The notes under the pieces were generated by a model. It saw only the letters and a list, made by a program, of their open reading frames with translations. It did not search any database and was not told the DNA's origin. The position numbers and the translations under genes were made by a program. Below are positions 57,775 through 64,000 of a DNA stretch of 64,000 nucleotides, one piece after another; within the stretch, counting starts at the first letter, position 1, and every line of letters starts with the position of its first letter. Origin of the DNA: Anatilimnocola aggregata (GTDB lineage Bacteria; Planctomycetota; Planctomycetia; Pirellulales; Pirellulaceae); contig NZ_CP036274.1 of NCBI RefSeq assembly GCF_007747655.1, positions 2,170,001 through 2,234,000 on the forward strand. Direction: 5' to 3'.

Positions 57775-58752
57775 ATGCTAAAGAATGTGAAGTACGCCGC
57801 GTTATCCGCGGTGGCGCTGTTGGTCAGCGTGCCGTTTCTACTCGACTCGACCGCCCAAGAAGGCAAGCTCGCACCTTCGCCTGCGGCGGTTGCTGCGACT
57901 CCACCCGCGAGTTCAGCACCCGATCTTTACGATCCGGCGTTCGATCGTTATGTCGACTTAATGATGCTCGGGCGAGCCTGGGATCAACTCGATGCCGCCC
58001 TAATGACCGACTGCGCGCTGCAATTGGCCGAAGGCGAGCGGATACTTATGCGCAGTCACAAGGCCGTTAGTTCAAAGCAACTGCTTGAACTGGCCTCAAA
58101 AGTTGCCGCCGACAAGCGTGATCTTGCTACGCTCGACCGGCTCGCCAAGGTTTGTGAGTCGACAAAGAACACTGAAGCATTGACGCAAGTGACCGCGGCG
58201 CGAAAACTCGCTGGTGCAAGCCGCAAGATCGATCCCGCAATGTCGCTGTCGGTGGCCGAGACGAGTCCTGAACAATTGGCACTCTACCAAAATGCCATCA
58301 ATGGTGCGCGCGGTGCCGGGATCGTTGGCGACGCTTCGTACTTCGAAAACTTAGACGCCGGGTTGAACGACAAAACAAGTGTTTTGGGCACTCTCTCTGA
58401 ATCGCAACGAGTTCATCTCAAACGGATCATGGGTGAAGCTCGCAGTGCGATGCCCAAAGAAGGCGACCAACCGCTGAGCGAAACGCTGACGAAGTTGAAG
58501 CAAGCGAGCCGTGGCCCCGGCATTGGCGGCATTCTCCACGGGGTGAGTGACATTGTGAATGGCGGTCATCACGGTGGTGGCTACGGCGGTCATCACGGCG
58601 GTTACGGTGGTGGCTACGGCGGTCACCACGGCGGAGGCTATGGCGGTCACCACGGCGGTTACGGTGGTGGCTACGGCGGTCACCACGGCGGAGGCTATGG
58701 CGGTCATCACGGTGGTGGACACCATGGTGGAGGACATGGGTGGCACCCGTAA
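57775..58752 (+). CDS. Secreted protein with C-terminal Gly/His/Tyr repeats, partner of the CHAT protease
   Basis: The 325-residue protein starts at ATG 57775 after GGGAG. A signal peptide (YAALSAVALLVSVPFLLD) precedes a helical body (~40-255: SSKQLLELASKVAADKRD, ETSPEQLALYQNAI). The tail from ~264 to the end is made only of Gly, His, Tyr and Trp in units such as GGHHGGYGGGY. The tail would be flexible and metal-binding. No family was recognised for the body. It is co-directional with the CHAT gene at a 28-bp gap, and part of its body is duplicated just downstream at 58837. Confidence 0.8.
   Translation: MLKNVKYAALSAVALLVSVPFLLDSTAQEGKLAPSPAAVAATPPASSAPDLYDPAFDRYVDLMMLGRAWDQLDAALMTDCALQLAEGERILMRSHKAVSSKQLLELASKVAADKRDLATLDRLAKVCESTKNTEALTQVTAARKLAGASRKIDPAMSLSVAETSPEQLALYQNAINGARGAGIVGDASYFENLDAGLNDKTSVLGTLSESQRVHLKRIMGEARSAMPKEGDQPLSETLTKLKQASRGPGIGGILHGVSDIVNGGHHGGGYGGHHGGYGGGYGGHHGGGYGGHHGGYGGGYGGHHGGGYGGHHGGGHHGGGHGWHP
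58561..58750 (+). repeat. Gly/His-coding repetitive DNA
   Basis: Near-repeats of GGCGGTCACCACGGCGG alternate with GGTTACGGTGGTGGCTAC-like units to encode the Gly/His tail. Two copies of the longer block are almost identical, suggesting expansion by slippage or unequal exchange. Confidence 0.85.
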
Positions 58753-58836
58753 GCAATTGGATGCTTGAGAGGAAGAGAGCCGGCGCAGCTTTACCTCTGC
58801 GCCGGTTTATTTTATTTCCGTAAGTTTCCAAATCTG

Positions 58837-59120
58837 GACATGAGCGGCCACAAGGCCATCAGCTCGAAGCAACTGCTCGAACTGGCTGCCAAAGTTGCGG
58901 CTGATAAGCGCGACACTGCAGCGCTCGATCGCCTGGCGAAGGTTTGCGAAGCAACGAAGAACTCGGCAAATCTCGACCAGGTAACGGCCGCTAAGAAATT
59001 GGCTTCGGCCAGCTGCAAGGTTGATCCCGCCATGTCGGTCTCGGCGACCGAGACCAGCCCCGATCAACTGGCCCTCTATCAAGAAGCCATCAACGGCGTG
59101 AAGGCTGCTGGCATTGTCGG
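58837..59120 (+). pseudogene. Broken partial copy of the CHAT-partner gene
   Basis: The frame from GHKAISSKQLLELAAKVAAD through GVKAAGIVG matches residues ~98-185 of the protein at 57775 at both DNA and protein level, with clear divergence. The signal peptide and the Gly/His tail are missing. At ~59120 it passes directly and in frame into transposase sequence. It is a duplicate fragment truncated at both ends, apparently by an insertion sequence. Confidence 0.8.
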
Positions 59121-59510
59121 CGCGGAGAAATCCAATGAGATTCCTGCCGTGCAGCAACTGATCGACATGCTCGACCTGAGCGGCGCGGTGGTCACCGCCG
59201 ACGCCATGCACTGCCAGCGCGAGACTGCGGAGAAGATCATCGCGAAGGAGGCAGACTTTGTGCTGATGGTCAAAGGCAATCAAGAAACGCTGCAAGCGGC
59301 CGTGCAAAGCGCGATGGTGCAGGCCTTCGAAGAGGAAGATTCCAAGCTGCGGCGTTGCCAAGTGAGCGAGAAAAATCGCGACCGTCAGGAGACGCGCGAG
59401 GTCGCGGCGATCCCGGTTCCCAAGGATCGGAGGTGTTCCGCCGCTGGCCCGGCGTGAAAACGATCGGCGGCATTTATCGCTGCCGGGAGATAGCGGGTAA
59501 CCACCCAGCA
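59121..59510 (+). mobile_element. ISAs1-family transposase remnant
   Basis: From ~59121 the frame reads EKSNEIPAVQQLIDMLDLSG, VTADAMHCQRETAEKI and DFVLMVKGNQETL, the middle of an ISAs1-type DDE transposase containing the D of DAM. Continuing similarity (RRWPGVKTIGGIYR) is in another frame from ~59430, so there is a frameshift. The N- and C-terminal parts and terminal inverted repeats are missing. The fragment is inactive. Confidence 0.8.
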
Positions 59511-59800
59511 CAGCCAAGCTTGGAGTCCCACGAGATCAATCTTCTCAAAACCCTTCGACCTGTCGAAGTTGCAGAACTAACCGACCGCAAATTAAGAGCG
59601 GTAGACCTCCACTAGGCGAAAACTAAAGCCGGGCGACAGAGCATGATCCCGATTGCAAAAACCGGCGGACAAGTGCCCAACTGCAAATCAAAACCAAGTC
59701 ACTTTTCGCTCGGATCTTACCCGAGTTCCTAACCTAGGTCGCTAGTCCGCTGCGCTGTTGCGGACTAGCGCGGTGATCAACTGTCTGTTTGCGCCTCGCT

Positions 59801-60106
59801 TTAGAAGCGAATTGAGATTCCGGGGCGGTGGTAATGATTGCCTTGTCCGTACCCGCCGTACCCATAACCGCCATATTGGTAGCCGCCGTAACCTCCGCCG
59901 TGACCGTAACCTCCGCCGTGACCGTAACCTCCGCCGTGTTGCCCATAGCCGCCGTGTTGCCCATAGCCGCCGTGCTGCCCATAGCCGCCGTGCTGCCCGT
60001 AGCCGCTTTGCCCATTGTGTTGTCCCCAACCTGCGGCATTCGCCGTGGTTGCGCTAGCGATGAACAACGCCGCTACAGTCAAAAGTCCGATCGAAAGCCG
60101 TCGCAT
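59801..60106 (-). CDS. Secreted Gly/Tyr/His-rich repeat protein
   Basis: The 101-residue protein starts at ATG 60106 (AAGGAT upstream), 16 codons inside the longest frame. A signal peptide (LSIGLLTVAALFIASATTANA) precedes repeats of YGQHGG (18-bp DNA unit, about four copies), then YGHGGG and GGYQYGGYGYGGYG, ending RPGISIRF. It is similar in composition to the tail of the protein at 57775 but is a separate gene on the other strand. A structural or metal-binding role is inferred. Confidence 0.75.
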   Translation of the reverse strand: MRRLSIGLLTVAALFIASATTANAAGWGQHNGQSGYGQHGGYGQHGGYGQHGGYGQHGGGYGHGGGYGHGGGYGGYQYGGYGYGGYGQGNHYHRPGISIRF

Positions 60107-60602
60107 TTGCAGATCCTTGTGTTGGTTCTCCGCTGACTGCCACCAGGCCGTCATTGATCAACCATCAATTGCACGCGTTGTGCCAAACCGACCAAGAATC
60201 CGTAAGTTCAGTCTAAGTAACACTTTAAAAACTGGAGCGTTTTCGCCTCCTGCGTCGCCGGTCAGCTTCTGTAGTCATTGTGACGGCAATTCAGATCGAG
60301 GTGATGGCGGTGCCAATTCTCGCCGCAGCCAAAAGTTCCGCATACCGATTCAACATGGATTGAGTTCCCCGCTAGCGGCCCACCCACCACCTGGATGTCT
60401 TCGTTTGCAAACCAGTTGGAAGTGTGACGCGTAGATATGGTTACTCTCTTGACCACGCCCCACAATTCTGCGAAATCCGACGCAAATTTACGCGTACACA
60501 TCGCGTGCAACGCAGAATTTGCTGTAACACCCATGGCACAGCTAAATCAGTTCCACTTACCTGCGCACGGCTCGTGCGGCCTGAGCACGGAAAAGGATAC
60601 CC
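60107..60602. other. Divergent intergenic region
   Basis: About 500 bp between the minus-strand Gly-rich gene and the plus-strand HtrA-like gene. No supported gene was seen. It must carry promoters in both directions, but none was clear by eye. AAAAGGATACCC provides the ribosome site for the next gene. Confidence 0.4.
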
Positions 60603-62042
60603 ATGACACGACGTTTCCCTTGGCTAACGAAGTTGCCCCATTTGGCAATCGCATTCACAACAATGATTGGCGCAGCAGTGTCTGGTCAGCCACCCATAGA
60701 AACCAAGAGCAATCTTTTTGAGCTTTCGGCACAATTCCGCCACGCAGCAAAATCAGCCCAGCCTTCACTGGTCCTTGTCGATGCCAAATGTGATCGGGCG
60801 GAATGTACTCCTAAGATGATTCCGGCCGAGCATTTCTCAGATCGCACTGCGCACCCCGGACACTTTCAGCCTGAATGCAGAGGCGGCGGGTATGGAACAG
60901 GCATAATCATTGACAAAAGGGGATACATTCTCACCTGCAATCACGTCATCGGACATGCCGAGTCGGTGTTTGTAACTTTGGCGAATGGGAGGCGTCTAGA
61001 AGCCCGGGAAGTCCGAAGCGACCCTCTGTCGGATCTGGCGGTCCTTTTCGTACCGGACGCAGCCGGCATGCTACCGGCAAAGTTTGGCAACTCAGCTCAG
61101 CTGGAGAAAGGCGATTGGGTTCTGTCTGTGGCACATCCCTACGGACTATTAGATTCAATTAGCGCCGGCATTGTGAGCGCCGTAGATCGGGAAATCCCTG
61201 AAGTGCCTCGGGCGCAGCTAATTCAGTCAGATGCAGGTTCTAACCCAGGCAGCTCGGGCGGAGCTTTGTTAAACACTCGCGGAGAGGTTGTCGGTGTCTG
61301 CGAGGGCAGCTACGGAGAAACGGCTGGCTTCGCCGGCATCAGTTTTGCCGTTCCGGCTAACGCGGCCCTAGATGTCGCGGGCCAGTTGATTCAATTGGGG
61401 ATGGTACGCCGCGGCTACTTCGGTTGCCACTTTGAGCCGGTAACGCAGGACATCGCCACGGCGCTTGGAATGCGTGAAGCCACCGGCGTGATTATCACTT
61501 CCGTGGCGCCGCGGTCGCCAGCAAGCGACACTATCGCACTTGGCGATGTGATACTGGCATTCGACGGCAAACAACTCGGCACATCGACGATTCTATCTGA
61601 ATTGATTGAAAAAGGGGATGTTACCAGATCGCATGAAGTTGTGATCAATCGTCAAGGCAAAACGTTGCTTGTAAAGGTGATGCTGGAGCAGCTTGCATCT
61701 CCCGGGCCCCGATCTCTTGAAATCGTGAATTATGCAACAGCGGCCAATTCTTTTGTCGACGAAGAACTAGGCATAGAGCTAGAGCCCATATCGCCACAAC
61801 AGCTCGATAGTCTGGGCTATCACACGAAAGCAAATGGGCTCTTTATCAGCCGAGTGTTGTCCGCCAAGCCGGCATCCAGGTCCGGGGTCTGTGCGGGCAT
61901 GCTGATTCTTGCAGTTGATCGCAAGCCAATTGTCACGCTCGATGATTACAAGTCCGCCATTCACAAACTGCAAAAAACTGACCGTCTATTGATTTTGATT
62001 GGTTCGCCAATAGGTAATCGCCACATAGTCGTAGATCGCTAG
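60603..62042 (+). CDS. HtrA/DegP-like serine protease with two PDZ domains
   Basis: The 479-residue protein has a signal peptide (LAIAFTTMIGAAVSG), a trypsin-like domain with the triad H114 (TCNHVIG), D144 (LSDLAVL) and S218 (SNPGSSGGAL), and two PDZ domains (~275-365 and ~385-479; ITSVAPRSPAS and SRVLSAKPASRSGV). It would degrade or refold damaged periplasmic proteins. An insertion before the protease core has two Cys (KCDRAEC), and PECRGGGYG adds another, uncommon in HtrA. The GSSGG nucleophile loop differs slightly from the usual GNSGG but keeps the Ser. Confidence 0.92.
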   Translation: MTRRFPWLTKLPHLAIAFTTMIGAAVSGQPPIETKSNLFELSAQFRHAAKSAQPSLVLVDAKCDRAECTPKMIPAEHFSDRTAHPGHFQPECRGGGYGTGIIIDKRGYILTCNHVIGHAESVFVTLANGRRLEAREVRSDPLSDLAVLFVPDAAGMLPAKFGNSAQLEKGDWVLSVAHPYGLLDSISAGIVSAVDREIPEVPRAQLIQSDAGSNPGSSGGALLNTRGEVVGVCEGSYGETAGFAGISFAVPANAALDVAGQLIQLGMVRRGYFGCHFEPVTQDIATALGMREATGVIITSVAPRSPASDTIALGDVILAFDGKQLGTSTILSELIEKGDVTRSHEVVINRQGKTLLVKVMLEQLASPGPRSLEIVNYATAANSFVDEELGIELEPISPQQLDSLGYHTKANGLFISRVLSAKPASRSGVCAGMLILAVDRKPIVTLDDYKSAIHKLQKTDRLLILIGSPIGNRHIVVDR

Positions 62043-62481
62043 GAGTTACGAATGACCCATGGCGGCACTAGTGCACTTCCGAGTATCGGAGCCAAAAGGA
62101 AAATCCAAGGGTGTCCCGCGCACCTGGCCGGCGATAACAGCGGGATCAAGCGCTCTCGCCGGATTCATTAGACTTATCGTGAGCTTCATTTACCGCTGTG
62201 GAGCGGAGATTACTGATCCAGCGTCGACGGGCGAAACATCGTCTCGGCCCGCACTTTAAGCTCTTACTAAACGCAATAGTACCGCTAGCTGATTCGATAG
62301 AAGCTTGCAGTTTTAATCAGAGTTGTGCCAAATTGTTGAACTGAATCGGGCCGTGTGTCGCTAGCTTACGCCATACAAATGGCGGTTTTCGCCAATACGG
62401 TCTTGCAGACTGAAGGAAATCCAAGTACTCGACGATACTGACGATAGGAGTCCGCCTCAATTTGGATCGGAGTTAAGACGC
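62043..62481. other. Noncoding stretch before the Cys-rich gene
   Basis: About 440 bp with no supported gene. A short open frame at 62059-62259 has no ribosome site or recognisable features. GGAG at ~62469 serves the GTG start at 62482. Confidence 0.4.
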
Positions 62482-62952
62482 GTGAATCGGCTGAGTGGAA
62501 TATGGCTGCAAGGCTTCGTCTGGATGGCAACGATCATGTTGCCGATTCAGCCGCTGGCTGCTGGCTATTGTTCCTGCTGTCACTTCACTGCTGCTTCTGC
62601 GGCTGCTGGCGATAACTCTGATGCCAACCACATTAGCTGTGGGGCGAGACGGTGTGGGTGCTCAGCAAAGCAAGCCCAAACGGAACAGGGCTTGCATCCA
62701 AAAGTTCCACTCGCACCTTGCGAATGCCCACCAAGTTGCCCCTGCCATTTGCAACATGTACCAAAGGTCGCGTTGAAGACGCAGGAAGCTAGAGTTCAGC
62801 GGTGCGATCCAGTCGTTTTGTACGTTGACCCTGAACATTGGCCAGCGGTCACAAACGAGATACGACAAGCCCTGGTCAGCCTTGAGCACGATGTAATCTT
62901 GAGCGAAACCGCGCTCGAACTCTGTGCGGCTCTCTGCCGCTTTACGATTTAG
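62482..62952 (+). CDS. Small secreted Cys-rich protein
   Basis: The 156-residue protein starts at GTG 62482 with GGAG about nine bases upstream. A signal peptide (VWMATIMLPIQPLAAG) leads to Cys clusters (YCSCCHF, CGARRCGCS, PCECPPSCPC) that should bind several metal ions. A less polar C-terminal part ends SETALELCAALCRFTI. The last 17 codons plus ~70 bp beyond are repeated at 11455-11578. It resembles in plan the Cys/His-rich proteins at 17678, 38598, 47791 and 49837. No family was recognised. Confidence 0.65.
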   Translation: MNRLSGIWLQGFVWMATIMLPIQPLAAGYCSCCHFTAASAAAGDNSDANHISCGARRCGCSAKQAQTEQGLHPKVPLAPCECPPSCPCHLQHVPKVALKTQEARVQRCDPVVLYVDPEHWPAVTNEIRQALVSLEHDVILSETALELCAALCRFTI

Positions 62953-63023
62953 TCGCAGACACCTGCGCCACTTCGTTTCCATTTACGTTTGTCCGACGTC
63001 GGAATCGTTTACACTATCTAGCG
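62901..63023 (+). repeat. Dispersed repeat, partner copy of 11455-11578
   Basis: The segment covers the end of the Cys-rich gene and its 3' flank. It aligns with 11455-11578 through GAGCGAAAC, CTCTGCCGCTTTAC, TAGTCGCAG and ACTTCGTTT. Similarity beyond the stop codon means it was copied as DNA and not kept only by protein selection. Confidence 0.7.
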
Positions 63024-63096
63024 GCTGCAGTCCCATTGCGGACTGGCCCTTCTTTTTAGTTAACTACGATGCATCGCCCCGGAAAGGGTATAGACC

Positions 63097-63597
63097 ATGT
63101 CGCGTTATTTCCCAGCGTCTGTTGCCTTGTTGTTCACAGCCATTGCCTTAGCTGGCTGCGCAAAGAACCCGACGCCGACCGCAGTTGCAGCTGACCCGCG
63201 GTATCTTCTTCCGGCCGAGCCGAGTGTCTCGGTAGGAGTCGTCGACTTCCGGGGTAAGGCAAAGACAGGAGAAGCCGTCTCTGTAATTGGCCGCGTCGGC
63301 GGCGGAGTCAAGCCTTGGATCGAAGGCCGGGCTGCGTTTCTGCTCGTCGATACAGGCGCTCCATTGCCATGCGCTGATGATAAGTGTGGCCCCGATTGCC
63401 CACACTGTGCTGCCGAGATTGCCGCCAGCACGACCGTCGTCAAATTCGTGGACGAGCAAGGGAAGACAATTGCTGTCGATTCGCGTCAACTGTTGGGCAT
63501 CAAGGAGGAGGAGACCGTGGTCGTCCAAGGCATCGCAAACCGCGACGCTGACGGCAACGTGGCGCTCATGGCCAGCGGAATTTTTATTAAGCGGTAA
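63097..63597 (+). CDS. Cys-containing lipoprotein
   Basis: The 166-residue protein has a lipobox (ALAGC, Cys21) after a GGAAAGGG ribosome site. A beta-rich, OB-fold-like domain follows (TGEAVSVIGRVGGG, RAAFLLVD), interrupted by a Cys loop (PCADDKCGPDCPHC) that could hold zinc or an Fe-S cluster. The C-terminal part (ETVVVQGIANRDADGNVALMASGIFI) completes the barrel. No named family was recognised. It lies between two Cys-rich secreted protein genes on the same strand. Confidence 0.75.
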   Translation: MSRYFPASVALLFTAIALAGCAKNPTPTAVAADPRYLLPAEPSVSVGVVDFRGKAKTGEAVSVIGRVGGGVKPWIEGRAAFLLVDTGAPLPCADDKCGPDCPHCAAEIAASTTVVKFVDEQGKTIAVDSRQLLGIKEEETVVVQGIANRDADGNVALMASGIFIKR

Positions 63598-63682
63598 CCT
63601 CCCCAGAACCGACAACAGCTAATGAGATTGTACGTTTTCAGTAATTGAGTTAGAACTGTGGAGAAGGATACCTGAGGTCGAC

Positions 63683-64000
63683 ATGTTGCGTGTGCTACTT
63701 CTCATCGCGATGATTTGCCAAGTTGTGGGCTGCCCATACGCATGTATGGCGAGCGTGTCTACAATTTCGGCCAGTGTGCGATCGGAAGTTGGTTGCCGTT
63801 GTTGCCATCGCAAGCAAAGTACCCGCGAAAACTTGCCCAGCAACGGCGAGCAAGAGAGATCTTGCACCGATTGCTTCTGCAATAGCCCGGTCAACACAAT
63901 TGGTGTTGTCGAAGTCGAACAGGATGTTCACTCTCTGGCAATTTGGACGATGGTCGAATCGCGCCCGCAATCGCGGGCAATTGGCGAGTCGATCAGCGAA
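63683..64000 (+). CDS. Cys-rich secreted protein, cut by the window end
   Basis: A frame opens at ATG 63683 (GAGG a few bases upstream) and stays open to the last base, giving 106 codons with no stop. It starts with a signal-like segment (LRVLLLIAMICQVVGC), then CPYACM, GCRCCHRK and CTDCFCN clusters. This is the same plan as the Cys-rich protein at 62482. The 3' end and full length are outside the window. Confidence 0.6.
   Translation, partial: MLRVLLLIAMICQVVGCPYACMASVSTISASVRSEVGCRCCHRKQSTRENLPSNGEQERSCTDCFCNSPVNTIGVVEVEQDVHSLAIWTMVESRPQSRAIGESISE

Noticed and set aside
58427-58831. 134-codon minus-strand Arg/His-rich frame
   Set aside because: It is the complement of the Gly/His repeats of the real gene at 57775; its composition follows from the repeat.
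62059-62259. 66-codon plus-strand frame after the HtrA-like gene
   Set aside because: No ribosome site, no recognised features and basic, random-looking composition.

Overview
This 64 kb window looks like chromosome from a planctomycete, probably close to Pirellulales. That is an inference from gene content: a giant secreted repeat protein with RTX motifs, an ECF sigma/anti-sigma pair, a DUF2721 protein, a CHAT-domain secreted protease, RND adaptors carrying heavy-metal-binding (HMBD) and DUF3347 modules, and many tiny secreted Cys/His- or Gly/His-rich proteins. No rRNA gene or complete tRNA was seen.

Layout. (1) 1-5055 is the 3' part of a giant secreted beta-repeat/RTX protein. (2) 5.7-8.8 kb is an integrated element: a tRNA-Ser 3'-end remnant, strong inverted repeats, a tyrosine recombinase, an excisionase-like HTH protein and a 416-aa cargo gene of unknown function. 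(3) 9.0-12.2 kb is a gene graveyard: an HsdM fragment, a HlyD-ABC permease fusion pseudogene with two in-frame stops, a second copy of a permease fragment, the tail of a Cys-rich protein, and a histidine kinase remnant. (4) 12.4-15.7 kb holds two small secreted proteins, an ECF sigma factor, its anti-sigma factor with a Cys-rich outer domain, and a DUF2721 protein.

(5) 16.1-28.8 kb is a Cus-like copper/silver export cluster: outer-membrane TolC protein, Cys-rich secreted protein, CusB with HMBD and DUF3347, CusA, a BNR-repeat protein, two Cys/YHS proteins and a calcium-type P-type ATPase. (6) 29.0-34.0 kb has an acyltransferase, a MerR regulator with a typical long-spacer promoter, a CopA-type ATPase and a broken hydrolase. 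(7) 34.5-38.2 kb is a minus-strand operon under an ArsR-family regulator: cysteine desulfurase, rhodanese, an ArsM-like methyltransferase, OsmC and cupin proteins, with a perfect palindromic operator. (8) 38.6-47.8 kb is a second, Czc-like RND cluster with a His-rich secreted protein, a lipoprotein, a DUF3147 protein and an MFS exporter.

(9) 47.8-54.3 kb holds a duplicated two-gene module (small Cys/His-rich secreted protein plus a secreted helical protein of about 284 aa), a His-rich peptide and a P1B-4-type metal ATPase. (10) 54.6-60.1 kb has a CHAT-domain protease with a Gly/His-rich partner, a broken copy of the partner joined to an ISAs1 transposase remnant, and another Gly/His-rich secreted protein. 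(11) 60.6-64.0 kb has an HtrA-like protease with PDZ domains, Cys-rich secreted proteins and a lipoprotein, ending in a gene cut by the window edge.

Taken together, most of 16-54 kb is a metal-resistance island. Metals would be pumped across the inner membrane by three P-type ATPases and out of the envelope by two tripartite RND systems, sensed by MerR and ArsR regulators. The recurring secreted Cys/His-rich proteins and the duplicated helical-protein module are the least explained parts and the best candidates for undescribed biology.
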